DNA of 64,000 nt from Cohnella algarum (GCF_016937515.1 NZ_JAFHKM010000002.1:3033001-3097000); one strand, 5' to 3'; shown: positions 50,013-58,294, numbered from the stretch's first letter. Notes: generated by a model from the sequence alone, not told the origin. Numbers and translations: made by a program.

Positions 50013-51872
50013 ATGTCTATTGCAGTTGAAGTCATTAAGGCAAACCGAAAACTGTCAGATCGCACTGGAGGAAAATCGGAATTTCTTCGCGTTGCTCCGT
50101 ATGCCAGAGTGAGTACAGACACCGAAGAACAGTTAAGCAGCTATAAATCGCAAGTCTCATATTATACGGAAATGATTAATCAACGCAGTGATTGGGTGTT
50201 GGTGGACATCTATGCGGATGAAGCCATTACGGGAACACAGGTAAAAAAGCGCGATGACTTTCAACGGTTAATTTCCGATTGTTTAAATGGAAAGATTGAT
50301 ATGGTCATAACCAAATCCATATCGAGATTCGCAAGAAATACAGTAGATACGTTAAGGTATGTTCGGATGCTTAAAGAAAAAAATGTTGCCGTTTTTTTTG
50401 AAAAAGAAAATATCAATACCCTTACAATGGACGGTGAATTGTTACTCACCATTTTGAGTTCTGTCGCGCAGCAAGAAGTTGAAAATATCTCATCGAACGT
50501 CAAAAGAGGACTAAAGATGAAGATGAGCCGCGGCGAACTGGTAGGCTTTCAAAGCTGTCTTGGATATGACTACGACCCTGTTACGAAGCGGATAACGATT
50601 AACGAAGATGAGGCTGAAATTGTACGTTACATTTTTGATCGTTATATTTCGGGCATTGGCGCGTATATGATTGCGAAAGAATTGACTGAACTGGAACGCA
50701 AAACAAAGCGCGGAAATATCGAATGGTGTGATACAAGCGTTTTAGGTATCATTAAGAATGAGAAGTATAAGGGCGACGTTCTTCAAGGAAAGACCTTTAC
50801 GCTCGACCCTATTACTAAACGAAGACTTGATAACCGTGGAGAAGAAGATCAGTATTATATAAAAAATCATCACGAGCCGATTGTCACCGAGGAAGTTTTT
50901 GGAAAGGCTCAAGACATACTTCATCGCCGTGGGGAAATTCGCAGCAAGCTGGAAGCAGGCGGGAAACGGGAAAAATACAGCAGAAAGTTTGCTTTCAGCA
51001 GCATGCTGGAATGTGCTTTCTGCGGCGGTCATTTTTCGCGGCGGAGCTGGAATAGCGGGACAACGCATGAAAAGACGATATGGCAATGTTCAACCAACAC
51101 GAAGAAGGGAAAGAAATATTGTCCTCATAGCAAAGGGATTGAAGAAAAGATTGTTGAAGGTGCTTTTATTGAGACGTACAATTTAGTTTGTGACAACCAT
51201 AAAGATGTGTTGGACGAGCTTTTAGTAAGAGCGGAATCTGTCCTGATCGAGCAGAACAGCCAAAAACAGTTGACTAAAATTATCAACGAAATTCAGGCTC
51301 TTGAGAATAAGCGTTGCAATTTGATCGACTTGCATCTGGATGACAAGATAGATCGTCCAACATATGAGCGTAAGTATGCAGAACTTGAATCGCTCTTGAA
51401 CGAACTGCTTGACGAAAGAGCGAAATTAGAGGAAGCTGCACAAGATGAAGTCGATGTTGAGAAAAGGATAACCCATTTTCGCCAAGTGCTTCGGTCGAAT
51501 ACGGTTCTGCCTACGTTTGATCGAAGCGTACTTGAAAGTGTTGTCGATAAAATCCTGGTTGGAGAAAATTGTGATGATGGCAGCACTAATCCGTACAAAC
51601 TAACGTTTATATACAAAATGTTGCCGCCGAAAGATAACGTCCAATTGCTGGCGGGATTGCCTGTCCGAGAGTTGCTGAATATAATGACCGTATCACAGAA
51701 AAGGAAAAGGATGCCTCCCATGTATGTGGGCCTGCGGGAACAGGCTCACGGGATGCATCCCCCAAACAACATGGTCATTGTATCAAAGTATGAGCTGGAT
51801 GAGAAGTCACCCGGCGTTTTTTGTTCGATGTGCAGAATTGGTTCCCTCTCCCTGCTGTGGAGAAGCGCTTAG
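50013..51872 (+). CDS. Large serine recombinase with an aberrant C-terminal end
   Basis: The frame gives 619 residues, with AAAGGAGG upstream. The resolvase domain starts near residue 25 (APYARVSTDTEEQLSSYKSQ) with catalytic S34 and SRFARNTVDTLRYVRML. The recombinase domain follows (CLGYDYDPVTKRITINEDEA), then the zinc-ribbon (CAFCGGHFSRRSW), then a coiled coil (QALENKRCNLIDLHLDD). The normal family end is near LTFIYKMLPPK at about residue 537. The final 50-80 residues run into the left end of module 2 and overlap the DUF6431 gene in another frame. The natural C-terminus was therefore probably replaced by a transposon insertion. Catalytic parts are intact. It would integrate or excise an element whose ends I cannot place. 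Confidence 0.88.
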   Translation: MSIAVEVIKANRKLSDRTGGKSEFLRVAPYARVSTDTEEQLSSYKSQVSYYTEMINQRSDWVLVDIYADEAITGTQVKKRDDFQRLISDCLNGKIDMVITKSISRFARNTVDTLRYVRMLKEKNVAVFFEKENINTLTMDGELLLTILSSVAQQEVENISSNVKRGLKMKMSRGELVGFQSCLGYDYDPVTKRITINEDEAEIVRYIFDRYISGIGAYMIAKELTELERKTKRGNIEWCDTSVLGIIKNEKYKGDVLQGKTFTLDPITKRRLDNRGEEDQYYIKNHHEPIVTEEVFGKAQDILHRRGEIRSKLEAGGKREKYSRKFAFSSMLECAFCGGHFSRRSWNSGTTHEKTIWQCSTNTKKGKKYCPHSKGIEEKIVEGAFIETYNLVCDNHKDVLDELLVRAESVLIEQNSQKQLTKIINEIQALENKRCNLIDLHLDDKIDRPTYERKYAELESLLNELLDERAKLEEAAQDEVDVEKRITHFRQVLRSNTVLPTFDRSVLESVVDKILVGENCDDGSTNPYKLTFIYKMLPPKDNVQLLAGLPVRELLNIMTVSQKRKRMPPMYVGLREQAHGMHPPNNMVIVSKYELDEKSPGVFCSMCRIGSLSLLWRSA

Positions 51873-52335
51873 TGTCATTGGCAGTCGGAAGCGGAAGCTC
51901 ACCAGCGAGGACGGAGATCGCCGCTTGCTCGTCATTCGCCGGCTGCGTTGTACACAATGCCGGAAGATCCACCATGAGCTCCCGGATTGTGTGGTGCCGT
52001 ACAAACGGTACGAATCGGCATGCGTGGAACAAGTCGTATCGGAACATGCGGCTCCATCTACGGTAGCGGCAGATGACGCGACTTTGCTTCGCTGGAAGAA
52101 CTGGTTTCGCGAACAGACCACATACCTGCTCGGAGCTCTAAGATCTATCGCCATTCGCTTTCATCAGGACCCTGCGAAGAAGCCGTCCGTCTCTACGCAG
52201 ACTGCACATCACCCTTTCGGACACTACGTCGGGGACGCCCCCGGCTGGCTGGCGCGAATTGTCCGCCCGGTCGCAAATTCAAATTTGTGGTTACATACCC
52301 GTTCTGCATTCTTGTCCGGCAAGATGCTGCGGTAG
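51790..52335 (+). CDS. DUF6431 zinc-ribbon protein of transposition module 2
   Basis: About 181 residues from the ATG at 51790. The start is uncertain because no good ribosome binding site is seen, and an upstream ATG at 51724 overlaps the recombinase frame. The conserved core is CCGEALSVIGSRKRKL, then RRLRCTQCRKIHHELPDCVV and PYKRYESACVEQVV, which I recognise as DUF6431. Cysteine pairs suggest zinc binding. It precedes the TnsB-like gene by 37 bp. The function is unknown. Recurrence with TnsB/TnsC-like genes suggests a transposition accessory factor. Confidence 0.75.
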   Translation: MSWMRSHPAFFVRCAELVPSPCCGEALSVIGSRKRKLTSEDGDRRLLVIRRLRCTQCRKIHHELPDCVVPYKRYESACVEQVVSEHAAPSTVAADDATLLRWKNWFREQTTYLLGALRSIAIRFHQDPAKKPSVSTQTAHHPFGHYVGDAPGWLARIVRPVANSNLWLHTRSAFLSGKMLR

Positions 52336-52372
52336 ACTCATCTGGAAGTCTACCAAGCGAGGTGCAGAACAG

Positions 52373-53725
52373 ATGAAAGATCAGAAGAAAGCAGAGGCCG
52401 TCGCGTCGGAACGCATGCAGCTCCTGTCGCCGCTGCTGGCGGAAGGGCTGGACACCGCCAAAGCCAGCCAGATCAAGCGACAGATATGTGAGCAAACTGG
52501 ACTCTCCGAGCGGACGCTGCGCCGGTATCTGGCCAAGTATCGCCAAGACGGCTTCGGCGGCCTGAAGCCACGAGGCAAGGGACGCCAGCCGTCAGAGGAG
52601 ATCATTCCACCAGAAATTGTGGAGCAGGCCATTTTGCTGCGCCGGGAGGTGCCCGGCCGAAGCGTTGCCCAGCTCATTCAGATCCTGGAATGGGAAGGCC
52701 GTATAAAACCCGGGCAGATCAAGCGCAGCACGCTGCAGGAAAGATTAGCAGAGCGCGGTTACAGCACGCGCCATATGCGCATGTACGCCGAATCGGGCGT
52801 CGCCGCACGGCGGTTCCAAAAGCGCCATCGTAATCGCTTGTGGCACTCGGATATCAAGTATGGCCCGTACTTGCCCATCGGCCCCGGAGGTACCATGAAG
52901 CAGGTATTTCTGGTGACGTTTATCGACGACGCGACGCGGTTTGTGCTTCATGGCGAATTCTACCCGGTCATGGACAAGACCATCGTGGAGCACTGCTTCC
53001 GCCAAGCCATTCAGAAGTTCGGCGCTCCCGAGGCGGTCTATTTCGACAACGGCAAGCAGTACCGGACCAAATGGATGACGAGGGCATGCTCCAAGCTCGG
53101 GATCCGGCTGCTATTCGCGAGGCCCTACTCGCCGGAGGCGACCGGCAAGGTCGAACGGTTTAATCGCGTGGTGGATGCGTTCCTGAGCGAGTCCGCGCTT
53201 GAGAAACCGAAAACGCTCGAGCGGCTCAACGAACTGTTTGCCGTATGGCTGTCGGAGTGCTATCAGAACAAGCCGCATTCGGCGCTGGAGAACAAGCGTA
53301 GTCCGGAAACGGCGTACCGTAGCGACAAGCAAGCGCTTCGGTTCGTGGATCCGGACGAGCTCGCGAATGCATTCCTGCACTGCGAGACACGCAAGGTCGA
53401 CAAATCCGGCTGCATCAGCTTCATGGACCGGAAGTACGAGGTCGGCCTGCCGTTCATCGGCTGCACGGTGGATGTGGTGTTCGACCCTGCGGACATCACC
53501 GAGCTTACGATCGAGTACGAAGGCCATATACCTTGGCGCGTGCGGGAACTCATCATCGGCGAACGCGCAGGCAAGCGGCCGCAGCTTCCGGAGCATATCG
53601 GTCCGCTGCCGGCAGATGCGTCAAGGCTGCTCGCGGCAGCGGAGGATCGCAGCAGGAGTCGCAAAGCGGAGCAGGCGCCGGCCGTGGCTTATCGCCGGAT
53701 GACCAAGGAGGACGGTCATGTTTGA
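52373..53725 (+). CDS. TnsB-like DDE transposase of module 2
   Basis: About 450 residues. The ATG at 52373 is 8 nt after GAGGTG. Longer frames upstream have no such site. The N-terminal helix-turn-helix is ICEQTGLSERTLRRYLAKYR. The integrase core shows D in LWHSDIKYGPYL, D in AVYFDNGKQY and E in TGKVERFNRVV, all three catalytic acids. The C-terminal beta domain contains TRKVDKSGCISFMDRKYEV, parallel to SRKVDKTGCISLLG of module 1. The gene overlaps the ATPase start by 8 bp. It appears intact. Confidence 0.88.
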   Translation: MKDQKKAEAVASERMQLLSPLLAEGLDTAKASQIKRQICEQTGLSERTLRRYLAKYRQDGFGGLKPRGKGRQPSEEIIPPEIVEQAILLRREVPGRSVAQLIQILEWEGRIKPGQIKRSTLQERLAERGYSTRHMRMYAESGVAARRFQKRHRNRLWHSDIKYGPYLPIGPGGTMKQVFLVTFIDDATRFVLHGEFYPVMDKTIVEHCFRQAIQKFGAPEAVYFDNGKQYRTKWMTRACSKLGIRLLFARPYSPEATGKVERFNRVVDAFLSESALEKPKTLERLNELFAVWLSECYQNKPHSALENKRSPETAYRSDKQALRFVDPDELANAFLHCETRKVDKSGCISFMDRKYEVGLPFIGCTVDVVFDPADITELTIEYEGHIPWRVRELIIGERAGKRPQLPEHIGPLPADASRLLAAAEDRSRSRKAEQAPAVAYRRMTKEDGHV

Positions 53726-54518
53726 GTCCTTCTACGGCCTTACCCGCTCACCATTCTCCCGGGACATCTCGACCAGCGAGTTGTACGAATCGGTCACGCT
53801 CGAGGAAACGCTCGGGCGTCTGGAGTACGCTGCCCAGCGGCAGTGGTTTGCGGTTGTTACCGGCGATTGCGGCACGGGGAAGACGACGACGATTCGGCGG
53901 TTCACCGAAGTGCTGGATCCGGCAAAGTACAAGGTGCTCTACCTATCGGACTCTAAGCTGACGCCGCGGCATTTTTACAAGGGGTTGCTCGAACAACTCG
54001 GCTGCGAATCGAAGTTCTACCGCGGCGATGCCAAGCGCCAGCTGCACCGCGAGATTGAGCTTATGCGCGGTATTCATCGATTGCAGCCGGTTGTCGTCGT
54101 CGACGAGGCCCATCTGCTGGATCGCGAAATGCTGGAGGAAGTGCGTTTCCTGCTCAATTTCAAGATGGATGCACAGAGCCCTATGGCGCTCATCCTGGTC
54201 GGTCAAAGCGAGCTGTGGGATCGCCTGAATATGCAAGCGTATGCGGCGATCCGCCAGCGGATCGACCTGCAGTGCAAGCTGCCGCACTATGATCGTGCCC
54301 AGACCGGCGATTACATTAGGCGTCACATGACGTTCGCTGGCGCGGAGCATGACATCTTTACCGACAGCGCGATCGACGACATCTACCGATTCTCGAGCGG
54401 CGCCGCAAGGCTGATCAACAAAGTATGTACACATGCACTCATCTACGGCTCACAGAACAAACATCGGATCATTGACGATCATATGGTCAAGCGTGTCATC
54501 CAGGGAGAATTATCGTGA
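53718..54518 (+). CDS. TnsC/ExeA-like AAA+ ATPase of module 2
   Basis: 266 residues, starting FESFYGLTRSPFSRDISTSE as in ExeA/TnsC proteins. Walker A is TGDCGTGKTTT, Walker B is VVVVDEAHLL, and a sensor stretch is LILVGQSELWDRL. The C-terminus GAARLINKVCTHALIYGSQ is complete, unlike that of module 1. Its role would be ATP-dependent target choice and activation of the transposase. It probably forms filaments on DNA like TnsC, which is inference from family. Confidence 0.9.
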   Translation: MFESFYGLTRSPFSRDISTSELYESVTLEETLGRLEYAAQRQWFAVVTGDCGTGKTTTIRRFTEVLDPAKYKVLYLSDSKLTPRHFYKGLLEQLGCESKFYRGDAKRQLHREIELMRGIHRLQPVVVVDEAHLLDREMLEEVRFLLNFKMDAQSPMALILVGQSELWDRLNMQAYAAIRQRIDLQCKLPHYDRAQTGDYIRRHMTFAGAEHDIFTDSAIDDIYRFSSGAARLINKVCTHALIYGSQNKHRIIDDHMVKRVIQGELS

Positions 54519-54790
54519 TTCTCCCTTTTCCTTAAACATCAGGGGACAGATTGACCATCACCAGCAGGACAACTTACACCGTCAACTGGCGGGCATTATG
54601 CGTTGGCAGTAACAACAAAACAGGCTTTAAGAGCAGTGTCCAAGCCAAGATGAAGAGCCAGAATCAAAAAAAGACTTCATTAAATGAGGGGAGTGATCCA
54701 TGTTCCTATTCCCAGCACAACACATATCGAGACGGTTAGTTCCTTGATTTATAAAGGTTTTTAGCAGGTGTATGGGATAATAGGGGACGA
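54519..54790. other. Right end of module 2 and flanking gap
   Basis: It contains the 24-bp-spaced repeats (54546-54600). After them a 26-codon frame at 54684-54764 (start MRGVIHVPIPSTTHIETV) has a GGGG-containing leader. I cannot assign it. It could be the displaced 3' tail of a disrupted gene. No other gene is seen. Confidence 0.35.
54546..54590. repeat. Right-end repeats of module 2
   Basis: GGACAGATTGACCATCACC and GGACAACTTACACCGTCAAC are tandem imperfect copies, with ACC(A/G)TCA at 54554 and 54578, 24 bp apart. The second continues as TGGCGG, as does the first right-end repeat of module 1. Confidence 0.6.
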
Positions 54791-54823
54791 AATGGGGACG
54801 CGAGGTAAATTCGCGTCCCCATT
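54791..54823 (-). terminator. 13-bp perfect hairpin terminator of the retropepsin operon
   Basis: AATGGGGACGCGA at 54791-54803 pairs exactly with 54811-54823, directly after the protease stop codon on the minus strand. Confidence 0.75.
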
Positions 54824-55222
54824 TTAATGCTGTTTGATGTTTGCCGGATACATGTGCATCCGATGGAGGTCGATGATCATATTGCCGCTTCTCAGAATAT
54901 CCAAACCTATCAGTCCGTTAATGCTGCTTATATCGTCATGGAAGACGCCAAAGTCTAACGAGATATCACGTAGGATTAAATCGCCGATCTGGATTTGATT
55001 AACCTGCTTTCGGAACGAATACTCATCGCCACCAATTCCGAAGCTTCGCACCAATCTGTCTCCGTTTTCAAATTTGATGCCAACATCTGATACGATATCA
55101 GATGAAAGAAGGGAGTGTGCCGCTCCAGTATCAATCACTAAGTTATCTATTGTTAGTGAATGGTCTTTGTAGCAAAGTGTCATGGAAGCTTGAAGTAAGT
55201 TATCGATTAATTCTATCTGCAT
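54824..55222 (-). CDS. Retropepsin-like (clan AA) aspartic protease
   Basis: 132 residues. The catalytic motif of retroviral-type aspartic proteases is visible in NLVIDTGAAHSLLSSDIV (D-T-G-A, then hydrophobic). The flap region SFGIGGDEYSF and the second hydrophobic loop INGLIGLDILR, typical of prokaryotic single-domain retropepsins, are also present. No signal peptide is seen. It lies one base downstream of a small gene with which it forms an operon. Bacterial soluble retropepsins of this kind have no settled function. The pairing suggests that it processes its partner or acts together with it, which is inference. Confidence 0.85.
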   Translation of the reverse strand: MQIELIDNLLQASMTLCYKDHSLTIDNLVIDTGAAHSLLSSDIVSDVGIKFENGDRLVRSFGIGGDEYSFRKQVNQIQIGDLILRDISLDFGVFHDDISSINGLIGLDILRSGNMIIDLHRMHMYPANIKQH

Positions 55223-55223
55223 C

Positions 55224-55466
55224 TTATCGACCCCTGTATAGAGGATTTCTTCTAAGCTCTATAGCTATTTTCTCTTGACCCGTATGGTAGACAATGTTGT
55301 TATCTCTGCATTTTAACAGTTCCTTGGTTGCTTCATCTGGATCTTGAATTGCTTTGATCAGAGCCACTTCGTCAACGTATTGCATGCTATCCTTTGTATG
55401 AGAATTTAGGATTTCGAGAAGCACATATTGATCGGGGTAAATATTACGAACCTCTTGCCATTGCAT
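55224..55466 (-). CDS. Small partner protein of the retropepsin-like protease
   Basis: 80 residues. GCGAGGTG lies upstream of the start. The sequence WQEVRNIYPDQYVLLEILNSH, then DEVALIKAIQDPDEATKELL and VYHTGQEKIAIE, resembles small conserved proteins I recall next to bacterial clan AA proteases. No domain name is assigned. The stop is one base before the protease start, so the two are translationally linked. A TATAAT box (complement near 55503-55508) may be the promoter. Confidence 0.75.
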   Translation of the reverse strand: MQWQEVRNIYPDQYVLLEILNSHTKDSMQYVDEVALIKAIQDPDEATKELLKCRDNNIVYHTGQEKIAIELRRNPLYRGR

Positions 55467-55555
55467 AGGATAGCACCTCGCTTTTGGGGATTTTCTCTTT
55501 ATTATACCATAATCCTAATAGTTAATGACTCGGGAGAGGAGTATGGTTCATCTTA

Positions 55556-55700
55556 TTATTGCTTAGCAGACAAAATGGACTCGAACTTATCAGCAGCGGC
55601 TTTATCAGCTGAACGGAGGGCGAATTCATAGGTGTTCATTGTTACTTGAATATTCCCGTGGCCAAGTCGTTCTGAAATAATTTTCGTGATGTGATCGCCC
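55556..55700 (-). pseudogene. C-terminal remnant of a tyrosine recombinase/integrase
   Basis: The minus strand encodes ITKIISERLGHGNIQVTMNT followed by YEFALRSADKAAADKFESIL, the standard end of phage-type integrases. The SERLGH motif precedes the catalytic Tyr (here in NTYEF). The catalytic core upstream is missing and is replaced by unrelated sequence and an IS3 fragment. It marks a former integrated element here. Confidence 0.75.
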
Positions 55701-55816
55701 GATCGGCGATGTCCACGTGTGGAGGACACCGCCCAAGCGAAGGCGCTGGAGTCATGGTTATCCACTTGTGGATTTGAGAAGGACGCTCGGTTATACACCT
55801 CTGCCGGCGTATGATT

Positions 55817-56324
55817 TTACAGCGACTGATGCGGCAAATAGTCATTCTGCAAGCCGATATATCGCTCCACGCCGCGTCGTACTTCCCGCGGACTGTTGTA
55901 CTCGTTGCGGCCCTTGCCGTCCATGCTGATCCGAACCTCGTTTTCCTTCAGCAGATCGATATACTGCGGGCTGGTAAAATGACTGCCCTGATCGAGTTGC
56001 CAGTCCACGATGTACCGGGAATACCAGTCCATAACGGCATACAGATACATCCAGCCGTGTTTCATGCGTATGTACGTGATGTCAACCGACCACACGTGAT
56101 CCGGATGATCGATGCAGAGCTTGCGCAGCCATGATCCCCATCTCTCGCATCCTGTAGCCCATGAACGCGTGCTCCGTGTACAACTCGTCAATCCGGTGCT
56201 TGAGGCGTATTTCCTCCGGAGATGGAGGAACCGGCTTATAGTAGGGGCCCAAGTAAGGGTCTTGGCTTACAATCCTGAGCATCCCGAGGAAACTTATCGG
56301 GATCTCATGATAGTGATACGCCAA
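55817..56324 (-). pseudogene. Decayed IS3-family transposase (OrfB)
   Basis: Two overlapping minus-strand frames cover IS3 OrfB. The first has RIVSQDPYLGPYYKPVPPSP and IDELYTEHAFMGYR. After a frame change the second has HPDHVWSVDITYIRMKHGWM, YLYAVMDWYSRYIVDWQLDQ and GSHFTSPQYIDLL. About 30 residues are missing between the first and second catalytic aspartate segments. The C-terminal glutamate region is scrambled. The element is dead. Confidence 0.85.
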
Positions 56325-56443
56325 ATTATATCCTAAGGAAGTGTTTGCCGATGGAAGGAATTCTGTGTCTATTCGGGAATTTAGACTAAAGAACTATTTG
56401 GATGAGTTTGTCAAAATCGAGTTTTCTCTGAAAGGAGCTATTC

Positions 56444-56833
56444 ATGACTAAATATGACCGACTCTTCGAGTTCATCCCCTTTTTAGAAACCGCTTCGGCT
56501 GATGAGATTGTTCGTTGGGGCGGTGGTGATCGAAGTTCCGACGGTATTATTACCTTGCCATACCCTATATACGACGAGCGAGTGGTAGCTTTTATTAATA
56601 CGGTCTATGAATGTGACCTTCTCAACCGTGATTATTTTCAAACGATAAAATCATATGGAATATGTACGGCGAAAGAATTAGATAACGCCATAAATGACGC
56701 CGATAGTAGGGTGGTTATTGCTCTATTAACCTACTATGTTCGGCAGGAACGATTTTGTGATGGATTATGGGGAAAAGCCATTGAGGAAAAGATATTTCTG
56801 CGATTAATTAAACGACTCTTTGAACTAAGCTAG
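56444..56833 (+). CDS. DUF6508-like protein
   Basis: 129 residues, with AAAGGAG upstream of the ATG. The segments IITLPYPIYDERVVAFINTV and YYVRQERFCDGLWGKAIEEK are characteristic of the DUF6508 family as I know it. The family consists of small cytoplasmic proteins of unknown function, common in accessory regions of Firmicutes and sometimes near defence genes. No catalytic motif is evident. It stands alone, with the WYL regulator 307 bp downstream. Confidence 0.75.
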   Translation: MTKYDRLFEFIPFLETASADEIVRWGGGDRSSDGIITLPYPIYDERVVAFINTVYECDLLNRDYFQTIKSYGICTAKELDNAINDADSRVVIALLTYYVRQERFCDGLWGKAIEEKIFLRLIKRLFELS

Positions 56834-57140
56834 GCAAGAATTGTGATTGGAGTGAGGTTTTTTTAGAGGACCAATTTATTTTCCAAGTATTGGGTAATTT
56901 AAGTTCTGCTCTTTCTTGCCTTGGATACTTATTGGGTGGGGTGTAGATCATCTGAAACGATGGACAGCCCTATCAACTGCCAAAGCACTGTGGAAACAGG
57001 CGATTTCTGAAACAAATTGAGTTAGAGTAAAAATCCAAGCATTCAGGCAATTCCGTCTGTTTCTCTTCATAGATTCCTCTATCCATGATACGATAATCAA
57101 AAATGGATGTTACCTATTATGGGAAATAGAGGGGATCGCC
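56834..57140. other. Gap upstream of the WYL regulator
   Basis: About 300 bases without a supported gene. It should hold the promoter of the WYL gene, but no strong -35/-10 pair stands out. Confidence 0.35.
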
Positions 57141-58091
57141 ATGATTGACAAAGTCATTCGCATTTTTAATATCATTAACGCCATTCAGGCAAACCCTGGA
57201 ATCTCGGCCAAAGATCTTGCTTTCAAGTGTGATGTGAACATCCGGACGATTTACAGAGATATGGAAATTCTCGAACTGATTGCTCCGGTTTCCAGAGAGG
57301 GCAGGGGAACCGGATATCGGTTTATGGGTAAGTTCTTCCTATATCCGCTTAACTTTACCGAACAGGAAGCTCTTGTGTTTTCTTTGCTCCCTTCCATGCT
57401 GGACAAGGACAAGCTGCCACCTGGTTTCGATACAGCATATGATAAGGTAATGGGAACTCATCGAAAGGAGAAATCGCGTCAAAATAATCTAATTGAGGAT
57501 ATTGTCGGAGTCATTCAGATGGGTACACCTGCGTACCGTAAAGAAAATCCCAATTTTCTGCAGCCAATCATTCAAGCCATCTTGGAGCATAAAACAATCG
57601 ACGTCGTCTACCATACTCAATACCGCAATGAAACGACGCAGCGCAAAGTCGATCCGTATTATCTCGTCCCGCGCGATCAACGGTTTTATTTGATCGGTTA
57701 TTGTCATTTAAAGCAGGATATTCGAACTTTTCGGATCAGCCGTTTCCAGCAGGTGGAGCTTACCGGGCGGCAGTTCGACAGAGGCGATTTTAATATCAAA
57801 AAATACTTGAAGAACACGTGGTCCATTGACCGTGGGGAAAAGAACGTCACTTTCAAAGTTCGTTTCCATGCAGAAGTTGCCCGTTACATTAAGGAAGAAG
57901 AACTGTTCGTACAACCGCGCATGAAGGATCAGAAGGACGGAAGCCTTATTTTCGAAGTCACCGTCAATAATGAAAAAGAGTTTTTAAGATGGATCCTGCA
58001 GTATGGTTCGTCGGCGGAAATTCTAGAACCCAGAACCGTCCGGGAATCGTTAAAAGAGCAGTTGTCGCAGTGGATCATGATGTATCAATAA
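57141..58091 (+). CDS. HTH-WYL domain transcriptional regulator
   Basis: 316 residues, with GAGGGG upstream. The N-terminal winged helix (IFNIINAIQANPGISAKDLA, then NIRTIYRDMEILE) is a DeoR/HTH_11-type domain. The central WYL domain follows (AILEHKTIDVVYHTQY, then DPYYLVPRDQRFYLIGYCHL), and a WCX-type C-terminus (WILQYGSSAEILEPRTVRESL) ends it. WYL regulators sense nucleic-acid or nucleotide ligands and often control phage-defence or DNA-repair genes (BrxR, CapW types). The next two genes encode an AddAB-like helicase-nuclease, which fits. A hairpin terminator follows, so it is a separate transcript. Confidence 0.9.
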   Translation: MIDKVIRIFNIINAIQANPGISAKDLAFKCDVNIRTIYRDMEILELIAPVSREGRGTGYRFMGKFFLYPLNFTEQEALVFSLLPSMLDKDKLPPGFDTAYDKVMGTHRKEKSRQNNLIEDIVGVIQMGTPAYRKENPNFLQPIIQAILEHKTIDVVYHTQYRNETTQRKVDPYYLVPRDQRFYLIGYCHLKQDIRTFRISRFQQVELTGRQFDRGDFNIKKYLKNTWSIDRGEKNVTFKVRFHAEVARYIKEEELFVQPRMKDQKDGSLIFEVTVNNEKEFLRWILQYGSSAEILEPRTVRESLKEQLSQWIMMYQ

Positions 58092-58113
58092 AAGTAACCC
58101 AAAGAGAGCCTCG

Positions 58114-58146
58114 CCTCGCTTCGCTATGAAGCGAGGTATTTTGTTT
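58114..58146 (+). terminator. Rho-independent terminator after the WYL gene
   Basis: CCTCGCTTC at 58114-58122 pairs with 58128-58136, followed by TATTTTGTTTT. Confidence 0.8.
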
Positions 58147-58294
58147 TCTAGAACGTATATTCGCTGACATCCTGCTGTCTTTACGAGGTTTTAAAATAAA
58201 GTTGAGACCCGCATTCATTTCCGGTTAGTGGAAGGGAAGAGGGTGTGTTTTGGAGAATTTAGGTATATTGGATTATTCGTAAGGGGGCTTTAAC

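Larger units (their letters stand above)
51722..54625 (+). mobile_element. Tn7-like/TnsBC-type transposon, module 2 (DUF6431, TnsB, TnsC)
   Basis: Three co-directional genes with the same order as module 1 but clearly diverged. The right end carries ACCATCA at 54554 and ACCGTCA at 54578, 24 bp apart, the same spacing as in module 1. The left end is placed near TGTATGTGGGCCTGCGGG (51721-51738). That sequence resembles the complement of TGTAAGTTGTCCTGCTGG in the right end, but neither boundary nor a target duplication is certain. It is inserted at the 3' end of the serine recombinase gene. Confidence 0.65.

Noticed and set aside
51653..51679. Similarity of GCTGGCGGGATTGCC to the TGGCGGGCATT of the module 2 right end
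   Set aside because: It is in the recombinase coding region and in direct orientation, not the inverted orientation expected for element ends, so it was taken as chance.
51721..54625. A 5-bp target duplication around module 2
   Set aside because: The flanks of the candidate ends differ, so the boundaries stay approximate.
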